From the NCBI RefSeq assembly GCF_029143285.1, contig NZ_JAPDSH010000006.1, positions 109,568 through 173,567 of the forward strand: 64,000 bases of DNA. Reading direction: 5' to 3'. Source of the DNA: Vagococcus proximus (GTDB lineage Bacteria; Bacillota; Bacilli; Lactobacillales; Vagococcaceae). The position numbers were made by a program, and so were the translations under genes. Position 1 is the first letter of the stretch. Each line of letters begins with the position of its first letter. Shown one piece after another: positions 47,059 through 57,525 of this stretch. The notes beneath the pieces are model-generated. The model did no database searches. It was not told the DNA's origin and was given only the letters and a program-made list of their open reading frames with translations.

Positions 47059-49056
47059 ATGTTCGATAAAATTGATGAATTAGGCGTTAACTCAATCCGT
47101 ACGTTAAGTATGGATACTATCCAAAAAGCAAACTCAGGTCACCCGGGATTACCATTAGGGGCTGCACCGATGGCATATGCTTTATGGACTAAACATTTAA
47201 AAATCAACCCAAGTACATCAAGAAACTGGGTAGATCGCGACCGATTCATCCTTTCTGCTGGTCATGGTTCAGCAATGTTATATAGCTTATTACACTTAGC
47301 TGGTTACGATGTAAACCAAGATGACTTAAAAGGATTCCGTCAATGGGGGAGTCGTACTCCAGGACATCCAGAAGTAAATCACACTGATGGTGTTGAAGCA
47401 ACAACTGGTCCTTTAGGCCAAGGGATTGCAATGAGTGTTGGGTTTGCTATGGCTGAAGCTCATTTAGCTGCAACTTACAACAAACCAAACTTCAAAATCG
47501 TAGATCATTACACATATGCTATTTGTGGAGATGGCGATTTAATGGAAGGTATCTCTCAAGAAGCAATGAGTATGGCAGGACACATGAAATTAGATAAATT
47601 AATCGTATTATACGATTCAAATGATATTTCATTAGATGGCCCATTAGATAAATCATTTACTGAAGATGTGAAAGGCCGTGTTGAAGCAACTGGATGGCAC
47701 CATATCTTAGTTAAAGATGGTAACGACTTAGAAGCTATTTCTAAAGCGATTGAGGAAGCGAAAGCTGAAACAACAAAACCAACAATGATCGAAATCAAAA
47801 CAATCATCGGTTTCGGTGCACCAAACGAAGGAACAAACAAAGTTCACGGTGCCCCACTTGGAGCAGAAGGTATTGAAGCAGCTAAAAAAGCTTACGGATG
47901 GGATACTCCTGAGTTTGAAGTGCCTGCTGAAGTTAAAGATCGTTTCAAACAAGAAATTAACGCTAAAGGTGAAAAAGCTGAAACTGAGTGGAATGAATTA
48001 TTCGCTGGCTACAAAGCTGAATACCCAGAATTAGCGCAACAATTCTTAGATGCTTATGCTGGCAAATTACCAGAAAACTGGGATTCAGAAATGCCAACAT
48101 TTGAAGTAGGCGATGACGCTCTTGCAAGTCGTATTACAAGCAAACAAATGATTCAAGCATTAGCTAAAACTGTTCCAACTATCTGGGGTGGTTCTGCTGA
48201 CTTATCATCATCAAACAATACAATGATGGCAGAAGAAAAAGATTTTGAACCTGGTCAATACGAAGGACGCAACATCTGGTTTGGTGTTCGTGAATTCGCA
48301 ATGGCAGCAGCTATGAACGGAATTGCATTACACGGCGGAACTCGCGTATACGGTGGAACATTCTTCGTATTCGTAGATTACTTACGTCCGGCTATTCGTT
48401 TAGCAGCAATCCAAGGTGTGCCAGTTACTTATGTGTTAACACATGATTCAATTGCTGTTGGAGAAGATGGTCCAACTCATGAGCCTATCGAACAATTATC
48501 AAGCTTACGCAGCATGCCTAACTTGACAACATTACGTCCGGCTGATGGAAATGAAGTACGTGCAGCTTGGAAACTTGCAGCATCATCTACTGACCGTCCA
48601 ACTGTTTTAGCATTAACTCGTCAAAACTTACCAGTTTTAGAAAACTCTAAAGAGTTAGCTGAAGTAGGCGTTGCTAAAGGAGCTTACGTTATCTCTGCTC
48701 AAAAAGGCGACCAACCAGAAGGTATCTTAATTGCAACTGGATCTGAAGTTGCGCTAGCTGTTGAAGCTCAAAAAGAATTAGCAGCACAAGGTAAAGATGT
48801 ATCAGTTGTTTCAATGCCAAGTATGGATTTATTTGAAATGCAAGATGCGGCTTACCGTGAATCAGTTTTACCAAAAGCAATTACTAAACGTGTCGCAGTT
48901 GAGATGGGTTCATCATTCGGATGGGAACGTTATGTAGGATTTGAAGGAAAAACTGTTACTGTTGATAAATTTGGTGCAAGTGCGCCAGCTTCAAGAGTAT
49001 TACCAGAATACGGCTTCACAACTGAAAATGTTGTAGCTACTTTCAATAGCTTATAA
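47059..49056 (+). CDS. tkt: Transketolase
   Basis: This 665-residue thiamine-diphosphate enzyme moves two-carbon units in the pentose phosphate pathway. The N-terminal SMDTIQKANSGHPGLPLG, the ThDP motif GDGDLMEGISQEA, and the pyrimidine-domain motif DSIAVGEDGPTHEPIEQL are diagnostic. Codon bias is strong, indicating high expression. AGGAGG precedes the ATG. Its position after lexA-DUF896 is the same as in Bacillus. Confidence 0.97.
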   Translation: MFDKIDELGVNSIRTLSMDTIQKANSGHPGLPLGAAPMAYALWTKHLKINPSTSRNWVDRDRFILSAGHGSAMLYSLLHLAGYDVNQDDLKGFRQWGSRTPGHPEVNHTDGVEATTGPLGQGIAMSVGFAMAEAHLAATYNKPNFKIVDHYTYAICGDGDLMEGISQEAMSMAGHMKLDKLIVLYDSNDISLDGPLDKSFTEDVKGRVEATGWHHILVKDGNDLEAISKAIEEAKAETTKPTMIEIKTIIGFGAPNEGTNKVHGAPLGAEGIEAAKKAYGWDTPEFEVPAEVKDRFKQEINAKGEKAETEWNELFAGYKAEYPELAQQFLDAYAGKLPENWDSEMPTFEVGDDALASRITSKQMIQALAKTVPTIWGGSADLSSSNNTMMAEEKDFEPGQYEGRNIWFGVREFAMAAAMNGIALHGGTRVYGGTFFVFVDYLRPAIRLAAIQGVPVTYVLTHDSIAVGEDGPTHEPIEQLSSLRSMPNLTTLRPADGNEVRAAWKLAASSTDRPTVLALTRQNLPVLENSKELAEVGVAKGAYVISAQKGDQPEGILIATGSEVALAVEAQKELAAQGKDVSVVSMPSMDLFEMQDAAYRESVLPKAITKRVAVEMGSSFGWERYVGFEGKTVTVDKFGASAPASRVLPEYGFTTENVVATFNSL

Positions 49057-49063
49057 TTAAAAC

Positions 49064-49105
49064 TCAAAGCAGTTTCGCCAATTAAGGTGGAACTGCTTTT
49101 TTATA
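49064..49105 (+). terminator. Terminator after tkt
   Basis: AAAGCAGTTTCGCC pairs with GGTGGAACTGCTTT (with G-T or C-A deviations in the middle) and is followed by six Ts. Confidence 0.82.
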
Positions 49106-49288
49106 TTTGTCTTATCAGTGGTTTACATGATAGTGTGAGTAGGTTTGGAATTAAACTATTTCAATAATGAATTTTCCATGAATTTTTTGTATAAAAATGG
49201 CTTATTTAAAGCATAAGCTTTTTTTATATGATAAAATGAATGATAAGAATAATTACAATATGTAACTGTAAAGTGTGGAGGAAACATT

Positions 49289-49900
49289 TTGAAAAAGAAT
49301 AAAGAGAAAAAAGTGAAAAAACCAATCACTAAAAAAGAGATTATTGGTAATATAGTATGGTTAGTCTGCGTTGCAGCAGTATTAATTGCGGTGAGACAAT
49401 TTGTCTTCACACCAGTTTTAGTATCAGGTCATTCGATGGACCCCACGATGGCGGATAGAGAACGTGTTTTTGCGTTGAGAAGTAAGGACATTGAGCGATT
49501 TGATATCGTAACATTCCCAGCACCGGATGAGCCTAAAAAAAGCTATATCAAACGTGTCATTGGTTTACCAGGAGATAAAGTGAAATTTGTTAATGATCAA
49601 TTATTTATCAATGATAAAGAAATCAAAGAGCCTTACTTAGATGAATTTAAATCTAAACTTAAAGAGGGCGAGTACTTAACGACAGTTCTTGATCAAGATG
49701 GTAAAATTCACAGTGAGTTTGCTCTTGCAAACCTATTTGATGGCAATGATACTGTTCCAGAAGGTAAGTTATTTGTAATGGGTGATAACCGTCAGATTTC
49801 AAAAGATGGTCGTATGATTGGTTACATTAATATTGAAGATATTACCGGAAATGTTAAATTTTCATTCTGGCCACCAAGCAAATTTGGTAAAGTAGAATAA
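49289..49900 (+). CDS. lepB: Signal peptidase I
   Basis: This 203-residue membrane protease removes signal peptides from exported proteins. A basic N terminus (KKNKEKKVKKPITKK) precedes one membrane helix (about 20-41). The Ser-Lys dyad is Ser49 in SGHSMDPT and Lys88 in YIKRVIGLPGD, with the GDNR motif later in FVMGDNRQ. The start is TTG after GTGGAGG. Length is typical for Gram-positive enzymes. Confidence 0.96.
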   Translation: MKKNKEKKVKKPITKKEIIGNIVWLVCVAAVLIAVRQFVFTPVLVSGHSMDPTMADRERVFALRSKDIERFDIVTFPAPDEPKKSYIKRVIGLPGDKVKFVNDQLFINDKEIKEPYLDEFKSKLKEGEYLTTVLDQDGKIHSEFALANLFDGNDTVPEGKLFVMGDNRQISKDGRMIGYINIEDITGNVKFSFWPPSKFGKVE

Positions 49901-49933
49901 AAAGTTCAGCTTAATTGCTGAGCTTTTTTTATT
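49898..49933 (+). terminator. Terminator after lepB
   Basis: AAAAAGTTCAGC pairs with GCTGAGCTTTTT (G-T pair included) around TTAATT, followed by a T tract. Confidence 0.85.
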
Positions 49934-50012
49934 TATTTGTTGAATAAGTGTCATCAATTGTCACTGGCCTATGATAAAATAGGGAAGAGCATAAAAGGAA
50001 AGGTGTGAGAAG

Positions 50013-53000
50013 ATGTCATTAGAATTTGTATACGGTCCAGCAAGTTGTCATCACGAACTTGCCTTAGTTGAAAAAGCTAAAGACTGGCTAGTAGAAGATG
50101 AGCGACATGAAGTTTTTTATCTAGTTCCTAACCATATAAAATTTGAAACAGAGGTATCCGTATTAAAAAACTTACATCAGTTACCCCCATTTAATACGGA
50201 AGACACTATGGCAAGTACGCGCCTACAAGTGTTTAGTTTCACGCGTTTAGCGTGGTATTACCTTCAAAATACAAAAGTCTACCAAGAAGAGAAAATCTCT
50301 GAAGCAGGTAGTCACATGCTAATTAGAAAAGTGTTATTAGATAATGAAGGACAGCTAACTATATTCAAAGGAGAAACAACTAAACCGGGTTTTATTTCTC
50401 AATTGGCTGACTTATTCAATGAGTTGCAAAATGGAAAGATTGAAGAAGAGGATTTTGAAAATTTAATTCAAAATTTAGGTCATTCTTCAAAAGAAGAAGA
50501 CTTTAAGCGTAAAGCAACAGAATTTTATTTGTTGTACCAAGCTTATATTTTAGAACTGGGAGTTCGTCAAGTTGGGATTACCCAACAAATTACGTACTTA
50601 GCCGAGTATTTAAAAGGGAAAGATTTATCCAATGTAATGATTGTTATTTCAGGATTTTCTCGTTTTACCGCTCGAGAACAAGAGTTAATTCAAGTCCTTG
50701 TTTCACAGGCAGAGCGTGTGATTATTAATCTAGTTCTAGATAAGCCTTATCTTGAGGAGTATCCAAGTAAGCTTAATATGTTTTTTGATGCAGGAAAAAT
50801 TTATTACGATTTTTACCATTTTGCAAGACAGTTTAAAATTAAAATTTTGACAGATACTCGTTTGGTTCCAGAGAAGAGTGATTTTGAAAAATTGGACACG
50901 ATGTGGTGTGACAGTCAGTCCTTATCTTCAAAAGTAGTACCAGTAACTCTGGAGTCAGATCGTATTCAATTATGGGCAGCCTCAAATCCCGTAACCGAAT
51001 TAACGGCAGTAGCTAAGGAAATCAAACGCTTAGTGATTGCGGGTGAAGCGAGATATAATGAAATAGAAATTTTGACGAGAGACATGGATGCTTATAAGTT
51101 TAGTATTGCGCCTATCTTTGATCGTTATGATATTCCTTATTATTTGAATTCAGAACTTGAGATGACACATCATCCACTTGTTGAGTTTCTAACAAGTTTA
51201 TTTGATATCAATCGCCGTCAGTTTAGATATGCTGATATCATGCGTTTTTTAAGAACAGAATTATTTGTTCCTGTAATAGAACAGTCAAGTTCTGTAGAGT
51301 ATTGGCAAAATTCTCGACGCGAATATCGTAAGAAAGTTGACCTAACTGAAAATGTTGTCTTAGCTTATGGATATAAAGGATGGTATTGGACTCAGGAAAA
51401 AGACTGGGAATATATATCATACGATTTCCGTGATGATTCTGTTAAAGTAGATAAAAATGTTGTGATTCAAGAGACTTCTAATGAAGTGAGACGTGATGTT
51501 CGGGGACAGTTAGTACCATTCTTCGATAAGTTGAAGAAAGCTAAGACGGGCCGGGAGGCTGCGACGTTACTCTATTCATTCTTACAAATAAGTGGTGTTG
51601 AGAGTGAGTTGTTATTTTGGCGCCAGCAAGCCATTGAGCAAGGTGATTTAGAGACGGCTAAAATCCATGAGCAAACATGGCAAGCGCTAATGAACCTCTT
51701 AGATGATTACGTGACGATTCTAGGGGATGAAGACTTCCAGTTGGATGACTTTGTTGTTATTTTAAAAACAGGGTTAGAGGGCTTAACGTATAGTAAAGTA
51801 CCGACAACCATTGATCAAGTTAGTCTAGCTTCTCTTGATTTAATTCATGCCCAGAAAAATAAGGTGACGTTTATCATCGGTGCATCAGACCAGTCTTTCC
51901 CTCAAAAAGTGGAAAATAAAACGCTATTGTCTGATTATGAGCGTGAGTTGATGTCTGAAAACTTACCAGAAGAGAAGTATTTAGCCAAACAAACACAACG
52001 TGATAGTGCGAAAGAACCTTATATTGCCTATTTAGCCTTTCATTCAGCTAAAGACCGCTTGTATTTGAGTTATCCTAAGTCGAGTGACCGGGTAAAAGAG
52101 AGCAAAATATCACCGTATTTAGGGATTATTTCGAAGTATTTAAATTTAAAACCAATTCCTAAAGTAGCCCTACCGGATGTTGCACAGTTTGATCCAAATG
52201 AGATTCTGTCCAGTCGTCAATTACTATCGGATTTAATTGCGATGAATCGTTTGGCAGAAGAAAAAGAATTAACGATGGCTTCAGAGTGGCAGTTACTTGA
52301 ACAAAATTTAAAAAATAGTGATGAATATGGGTTGCTTGCTCATAAGTTATTTGAAAGTTTGACTCATCTTAATGTGCCTGAGACGTTAACACCTGAATTA
52401 GTGACCGCATTATACGGGGATACAGTTTACGGATCGGTTTCTAAAATCGAAAGCTTTAACCAGTGTCAGTATAAATACTTTATGACCTATGGCTTAAATT
52501 TACGTGAACGGGATAAATTTGAGTTAAGTCCAGCCGCAACAGGTGACTTCTATCATGATACATTGGACCAATTATTCAAAACCTTGATTCGTCGTGGCTT
52601 AACATTAAGTGACTTAACTCAATCAGAATTAAAAGCAGTATCGGATGAAGTCCTAGTGGGAATATTGGGTGAATCAAAATTCTCAATCCTTTCAGCAAGC
52701 CCACGTATGGCGTATATTAGACATCAATTAAGCCGAACAATCGAACGAGTGGGACAAACATTAAGACGTCAAAGTCAGCGTACAGGATTATCGACGCTTC
52801 AAACTGAAGTGTTATTTGGCCAAGCTATGGCACAGGAAAGTTTATCAAGTCTGACCTTTGATTTAGAAAATGATAAGCATTTAGCTTTGCGTGGTAAAAT
52901 TGACCGTTTAGATGCCGTGGAAGTTGCAGAAACGACGTATCTGTCCGTAGTTGATTATAAATCAAGTAAGCATAGCTTTGATTACCGAGATGTTTACTTT

Positions 53001-53588
53001 GGTTTAGCGATGCAGATGATTACGTATCTAGATGTCGCCATGCGTAATGCGGCAAAACTAGTAGGTAAAGAAGCGGTTAAACCTGCTGGAGCTTTTTATT
53101 TACAAGTCAAAAATCCAGTAGTAGAAGGTAGCTTAGGAGAAGAGTTAGCTGAGGAAGAGTTACTAAAAGAATTTGGTTACCAAGGCTTACTTCTAGATGA
53201 TGAAAAACTGTTATCGCAAATGGACCGTACATTAGAGGAGAAAACCAAATCAAGTGTCTACCCATTTGGTATGAAAAAAGATGGCAGCTATACGTCTAAA
53301 CAATTTGCATCAGAAGAAGAGATTAATTTGCTGATGACACACAATGAAGAAAACTTTAGAAAAGCGGGAGAAGAAATCTTTGCAGGTGAAGTGAAGTTAG
53401 ACCCAGCCTACCGTGGTAAAGAGCGAGTGGCATGTAAATATTGCCCGTTCCGTAGTGTGTGCCAGTTTGATGTATTACTTAAAGAAAATAGTTACAATAA
53501 AATACCGTCGATGACGAAAAAAGAAGTGTTGCAGAAAATGAAAGAAAAAGCAGAAGGAGGCCTGTGTGATGACGAGTCAAGCAACTAA
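50013..53588 (+). CDS. rexB: ATP-dependent nuclease subunit RexB (AddB family)
   Basis: This 1191-residue protein is the B subunit of the RexAB double-strand break repair helicase-nuclease. The N terminus (FVYGPASCHHELALVE) lacks the Walker A motif, as is usual for RexB. The nuclease domain near the C terminus has VVDYKSSKHSF. Four cysteines for the Fe-S cluster are seen at residues 818 (NQCQYKYF), 1141, 1144 and 1150 (CKYCPFRSVC). It overlaps rexA by 20 bases, so the subunits are produced together. Confidence 0.95.
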   Translation: MSLEFVYGPASCHHELALVEKAKDWLVEDERHEVFYLVPNHIKFETEVSVLKNLHQLPPFNTEDTMASTRLQVFSFTRLAWYYLQNTKVYQEEKISEAGSHMLIRKVLLDNEGQLTIFKGETTKPGFISQLADLFNELQNGKIEEEDFENLIQNLGHSSKEEDFKRKATEFYLLYQAYILELGVRQVGITQQITYLAEYLKGKDLSNVMIVISGFSRFTAREQELIQVLVSQAERVIINLVLDKPYLEEYPSKLNMFFDAGKIYYDFYHFARQFKIKILTDTRLVPEKSDFEKLDTMWCDSQSLSSKVVPVTLESDRIQLWAASNPVTELTAVAKEIKRLVIAGEARYNEIEILTRDMDAYKFSIAPIFDRYDIPYYLNSELEMTHHPLVEFLTSLFDINRRQFRYADIMRFLRTELFVPVIEQSSSVEYWQNSRREYRKKVDLTENVVLAYGYKGWYWTQEKDWEYISYDFRDDSVKVDKNVVIQETSNEVRRDVRGQLVPFFDKLKKAKTGREAATLLYSFLQISGVESELLFWRQQAIEQGDLETAKIHEQTWQALMNLLDDYVTILGDEDFQLDDFVVILKTGLEGLTYSKVPTTIDQVSLASLDLIHAQKNKVTFIIGASDQSFPQKVENKTLLSDYERELMSENLPEEKYLAKQTQRDSAKEPYIAYLAFHSAKDRLYLSYPKSSDRVKESKISPYLGIISKYLNLKPIPKVALPDVAQFDPNEILSSRQLLSDLIAMNRLAEEKELTMASEWQLLEQNLKNSDEYGLLAHKLFESLTHLNVPETLTPELVTALYGDTVYGSVSKIESFNQCQYKYFMTYGLNLRERDKFELSPAATGDFYHDTLDQLFKTLIRRGLTLSDLTQSELKAVSDEVLVGILGESKFSILSASPRMAYIRHQLSRTIERVGQTLRRQSQRTGLSTLQTEVLFGQAMAQESLSSLTFDLENDKHLALRGKIDRLDAVEVAETTYLSVVDYKSSKHSFDYRDVYFGLAMQMITYLDVAMRNAAKLVGKEAVKPAGAFYLQVKNPVVEGSLGEELAEEELLKEFGYQGLLLDDEKLLSQMDRTLEEKTKSSVYPFGMKKDGSYTSKQFASEEEINLLMTHNEENFRKAGEEIFAGEVKLDPAYRGKERVACKYCPFRSVCQFDVLLKENSYNKIPSMTKKEVLQKMKEKAEGGLCDDESSN

Positions 53589-56500
53589 TATTCCATTAAG
53601 AGACCCTAATAGTCAGTTTACTGATGACCAGTGGCAAGCTATCTATGACAGTGGTGCTAATATCTTGGTATCGGCTTCGGCAGGCTCTGGGAAAACGACA
53701 GTTCTTGTTAAACGTGTGATTGAAAAGATTGAAGCGCGCGTTAACGTGGATGAACTATTGATTGTAACGTACACCGAGGCAGCTGCTAAAGAGATGAAGC
53801 AGCGTATTCAAGATGCTGTTCAAGAAAAAATAACGTCTGAAATTGATGATGAGACGAAACGTCATTTTGTCCATCAGTTAAGTTTAATTCCGACAGCTTC
53901 TATCAGTACGCTTCATTCATTTTGTTTACAAGTTATTCGCAAGTATTATTATTTGATTGATATCGATCCAGTCTTTCGTCTGCTCACAGATGAGACAGAG
54001 ATGCTTCTATTAAAAGAAGATGTATGGGATGATGTCCGTTCGGAATTATATGAATCAGAGTCAGAGTTATTTTATGACTTAACAGAAAATTTTTCGAATG
54101 ACCGCAGTGATGATGGGTTAACGCGTTTGATTTTTTCATTGTATGATTTTGCTAGGGCAAATCCTAATCCGAAAGAATGGTTAGATTCGCTTGCTGAAGG
54201 TTACCGCGTGACAGGTGAATTAGCTGAAACACCGATATATCAGACTATCTTAAAACCTCGTGTGGTGTCTGAAGTGAAACAAATGATTCATAATGCGAAG
54301 GAAATGTTAGCTTTATCCGAGACAGATGAACGCTTTGAAAAAGTCTATAAAAAAATGCTTGAAGAAGCAGCGGTGTATGAGATGTTAGAAGAATTAGTGA
54401 TGACAGATCAACTTGGGAATTTACATGAGTATCTTAAAACGATAGAGTTTGGACGCTATCCAACGTTGACTAAGTTGGAGCCTGCTGAGAAAGAGTTAAA
54501 CAATCAAATTAAAGACTTGCGTGATGCCAATAAGAAAGCAGTGGCATCTTGGCAAGAAGGATTATTCAGTTTATCTCCAGAAGTCATGAAAGAAGTAATG
54601 GCAAAATCTGAGAAGATGGTCACATATATGGCTGAGGTCGCTTATAAATTTGAACAAGCGTATGCAGCTCGTAAATTAGAAAAAAACTTAGTAGATTTCA
54701 ATGATTTGGAACACTTTACCTTGCAGATTTTGGCGAAACAAGTTGAAGGTCAGTGGGAAGGGACAGAAGCGTCTACCTATTACCGTGACTTGTTTAGTGA
54801 AGTCTTGGTAGATGAGTATCAAGATATTAATAAATTGCAAGAAAGTATTTTATACTGGTTAAGACAGCCGAATGATGAGGACGGAAACTTATTCATGGTA
54901 GGAGATGTGAAGCAATCCATTTATTCCTTTAGGTTAGCTGACCCGCAACTTTTCATTGAAAAATATGAACGTTATGAAGAATCAGATGAAGGCCGTCGTA
55001 TTATTTTGGCAGAAAACTTTAGGTCTCGTCGTGAAGTGTTAGACTTTACCAATTTAATTTTCCAACAACTGATGAATAAATCAGTAGGACAGTTAGAATA
55101 CGATGAGCCTGCTCGTTTAGTGAATGGTTTTACAGGGTTTCCAGAAGATGAACGCATGGTGCCAGAGCTGTTAATTTTTGAAAATGAAAATGAAGAGACA
55201 GTATTTGGTGAAGAAGAAGCAAGTGACCCCGCGGAAGATGTCTCTGATACCTTTCAAATTGATGATAAAACAGAGGGGGAAATCCGCCTTGTAGGGAATA
55301 AGATTAAAGAGATGATGGCAAATGGTATGACGGTCTATAATAAAAAGACGAAAGAACCACGTGCTTTAAAATACAGTGATATTGTCTTGTTGTCTCCTAC
55401 TAAGAAAAATAATCTGGTCTTATTAGATATCTTTAAAGAATTAGGTATCCCATTACAAGTGAACGATACTCAAAATTATTTCCAAGCGACTGAAATTAAA
55501 ATTATGGTTTCGCTTCTAAATGTGATTGATAATCCGTATCAAGATATTCCACTTGCCTCAGTTTTACGTTCACCGATTGTGGGGATTAAAGAAAATGATT
55601 TAGCTCGTATTCGTGTGAACTATCCTAAAGGTAGCTTTTATGACGGTGTAGAAGCGTATCTTAGAGAAGAAAAAGCCGATAAGCCAGAGTTAGTGGAAAA
55701 ACTGTCAGTTTTTTATAATCAGTTGCAAGAATGGCGTGAATTAGCACGTCGTGACCAATTGGTTCAGCTGATTTGGCGTGTTTATCAAGATACAGGTTTC
55801 TTAGATTATGTAGGTGGTATGCCTGCAGGGAAGCAACGCCAAGCCAATCTTCATGCGTTGTACGAACGTGCGACAAGTTATGAAGAGATGAGTTTTAAAG
55901 GGCTCTTTCAATTTGTTCGTTTCATTGAAAAAATGCAAGCGAAAGATAAAGACTTAGCAGAACCTACAGATTTAAGTGAGAACGAAGATGCGGTTAGAGT
56001 GATGACAATTCACGGATCAAAAGGTTTAGAGTTTCCAGTAGTCTTTGTTCTTGATTTGACGAGACGTTTTAACTTAATGGATTTGAATCAAAGTTATCTG
56101 TTTGATGTTGATTTAGGTGCAGGGGTTAAATATACGGATAATGAGGAACGTTTGGTTTACCGTACTTTCCCGTATTTAGCTATTCGTGAAGAAAAACGTA
56201 AACAACTTTTATCCGAAGAAATGCGTAAGCTTTATGTGGCATTGACTAGGGCAGAAGAGAAACTCTTCTTAGTTGGCTCATATAAGAGTAAAGAAGAAGC
56301 GTTGAAAAAATGGAGTTTAGGGGCAGATGAGCCAAATGTTGTATTAGGTGATGGAGTCCGTCTTAAAAATCAAAATCTAATGAATTGGATTGGTATGACT
56401 CTGATGCGCCACCGTGACATGGAAGAGTACCAAACGGAATACGGTTTTACGAAGTTAGAGACGGTTTATAATCATCCGGGTCGTTTCAAGATTACCTTTA

Positions 56501-57363
56501 GTAATTTAGAAGACTTGCGTGTAGCAAGCCAAGGCGAAGTTAAAGTAGACAGCGGCTTACTTGTTGAGACAGAAAGACAGGGAGCAAAACGAGCGGAGAC
56601 AGAATTAGTCAAACAAGCACGTTACAACTTGGCTTACGAGTATCTATATGAACAAGCTACACAGACAACGAGTTATCAATCAGTATCAGAGATTAAACGT
56701 GTCTTTGAAGATCCAGATAACAGTCAATTGTTGACGCTAGATTTAACGAATGAGGAAGCTAAAACAGTTGGACGATATGTTGAAAATGAATTAGCTAAAC
56801 CTGCTTTCTTGAAAGAAGAAACAAAGCCAAATGCAGCTGAAATTGGGACAGCTACCCATTTAGTGATGCAGTTGATTGACTTAACAACCGTCCCTGATGA
56901 ACACGTCATTCAATCGATTTTAGATGAGTTAGTCGCTAATCAAGTTTTAACAGAAGTCTTAGCAACATCTGTTTCTGTTGAGTCAATCGTCAGCTTTTTC
57001 CAATCAGAGTTTGGTCAAAAATTAATTAAACATAGTGAGACGGTATACCGTGAACAGCCTTTTTCTATGTTACTTCGTGCAGAGGAAGTTTTTAAAGGCT
57101 ATCCTAAATCTGCAGGTGATCAATTACTCGTCCATGGGATTATTGATGGGTATGTTGAAACAGAAGAGGATCTCATTTTATATGACTTCAAAACAGATCA
57201 TTTAAAAGATTCCTCAAATGAAGTAGAATTAGAGCGATTGGTTAAGAAATACCGTGGTCAAATCAGCTTATACGAAAGAGCATTATCTCTAACAAAAAAC
57301 AAACGTGTGACACAGTCAAAACTGATTTTACTATCTAGCAATCAAGTAATTGATGTTTATTAA
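53569..57363 (+). CDS. rexA: ATP-dependent helicase/nuclease subunit RexA (AddA family)
   Basis: This 1264-residue UvrD-like helicase and nuclease is the motor subunit of RexAB. It has Walker A SASAGSGKTT near the N terminus, motif II VDEYQDIN, motif III VGDVKQSIYSFR, motif V/VI MTIHGSKGLEFP and RKLYVALTRAEEK, and a C-terminal RecB-type nuclease with GIIDGY and LYDFKTD. The ATG 8 bases after AAGGAGG is used. It would process broken DNA ends for RecA loading, linking it to the SOS genes elsewhere in the window. Confidence 0.96.
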   Translation: MTSQATNIPLRDPNSQFTDDQWQAIYDSGANILVSASAGSGKTTVLVKRVIEKIEARVNVDELLIVTYTEAAAKEMKQRIQDAVQEKITSEIDDETKRHFVHQLSLIPTASISTLHSFCLQVIRKYYYLIDIDPVFRLLTDETEMLLLKEDVWDDVRSELYESESELFYDLTENFSNDRSDDGLTRLIFSLYDFARANPNPKEWLDSLAEGYRVTGELAETPIYQTILKPRVVSEVKQMIHNAKEMLALSETDERFEKVYKKMLEEAAVYEMLEELVMTDQLGNLHEYLKTIEFGRYPTLTKLEPAEKELNNQIKDLRDANKKAVASWQEGLFSLSPEVMKEVMAKSEKMVTYMAEVAYKFEQAYAARKLEKNLVDFNDLEHFTLQILAKQVEGQWEGTEASTYYRDLFSEVLVDEYQDINKLQESILYWLRQPNDEDGNLFMVGDVKQSIYSFRLADPQLFIEKYERYEESDEGRRIILAENFRSRREVLDFTNLIFQQLMNKSVGQLEYDEPARLVNGFTGFPEDERMVPELLIFENENEETVFGEEEASDPAEDVSDTFQIDDKTEGEIRLVGNKIKEMMANGMTVYNKKTKEPRALKYSDIVLLSPTKKNNLVLLDIFKELGIPLQVNDTQNYFQATEIKIMVSLLNVIDNPYQDIPLASVLRSPIVGIKENDLARIRVNYPKGSFYDGVEAYLREEKADKPELVEKLSVFYNQLQEWRELARRDQLVQLIWRVYQDTGFLDYVGGMPAGKQRQANLHALYERATSYEEMSFKGLFQFVRFIEKMQAKDKDLAEPTDLSENEDAVRVMTIHGSKGLEFPVVFVLDLTRRFNLMDLNQSYLFDVDLGAGVKYTDNEERLVYRTFPYLAIREEKRKQLLSEEMRKLYVALTRAEEKLFLVGSYKSKEEALKKWSLGADEPNVVLGDGVRLKNQNLMNWIGMTLMRHRDMEEYQTEYGFTKLETVYNHPGRFKITFSNLEDLRVASQGEVKVDSGLLVETERQGAKRAETELVKQARYNLAYEYLYEQATQTTSYQSVSEIKRVFEDPDNSQLLTLDLTNEEAKTVGRYVENELAKPAFLKEETKPNAAEIGTATHLVMQLIDLTTVPDEHVIQSILDELVANQVLTEVLATSVSVESIVSFFQSEFGQKLIKHSETVYREQPFSMLLRAEEVFKGYPKSAGDQLLVHGIIDGYVETEEDLILYDFKTDHLKDSSNEVELERLVKKYRGQISLYERALSLTKNKRVTQSKLILLSSNQVIDVY

Positions 57364-57366
57364 AAT

Positions 57367-57410
57367 AAAAGAGCAAAATAGGTGAATAGTCGCTTATTTT
57401 GCTCTTTTTA
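57367..57410 (+). terminator. Terminator after rexAB
   Basis: AAAAGAGCAAAATA pairs with TATTTTGCTCTTTT around a loop of about 14 bases. Confidence 0.88.
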
Positions 57411-57412
57411 AG

Positions 57413-57441
57413 TTGTCAGTCATAATTAGACCAGTTATAAT
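57413..57441 (+). promoter_or_regulatory. Promoter of the GntR-DUF4838 unit
   Basis: TTGTCA and TATAAT are separated by exactly 17 bases. The spacer contains the first copy of an 11-base repeat (TAATTAGACCA). Confidence 0.8.
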
Positions 57442-57500
57442 GAAAGAGTATGAATAAAACGTTGTTATAGTTTTTATGGAGAGATTAAGTAATTAGACCA
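57423..57500 (+). promoter_or_regulatory. Paired dre-like repeats, probable GntR operators
   Basis: TAATTAGACCA occurs at 57423-57433 within the promoter and again at 57490-57500 just before the ribosome site. The half TAGACCA(GT) matches half of the dre consensus bound by NagR/YvoA-type HutC regulators (TGGTCTAGACCA core). The left half is degenerate. The positions fit autorepression. Confidence 0.55.
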
Positions 57501-57525
57501 ATAGGATTTAGAGAGGATGAGTATC

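Noticed and set aside
49156..49410. 84-codon minus-strand frame upstream of and inside lepB
   Set aside because: It overlaps the lepB start and its signals and has no ribosome site.
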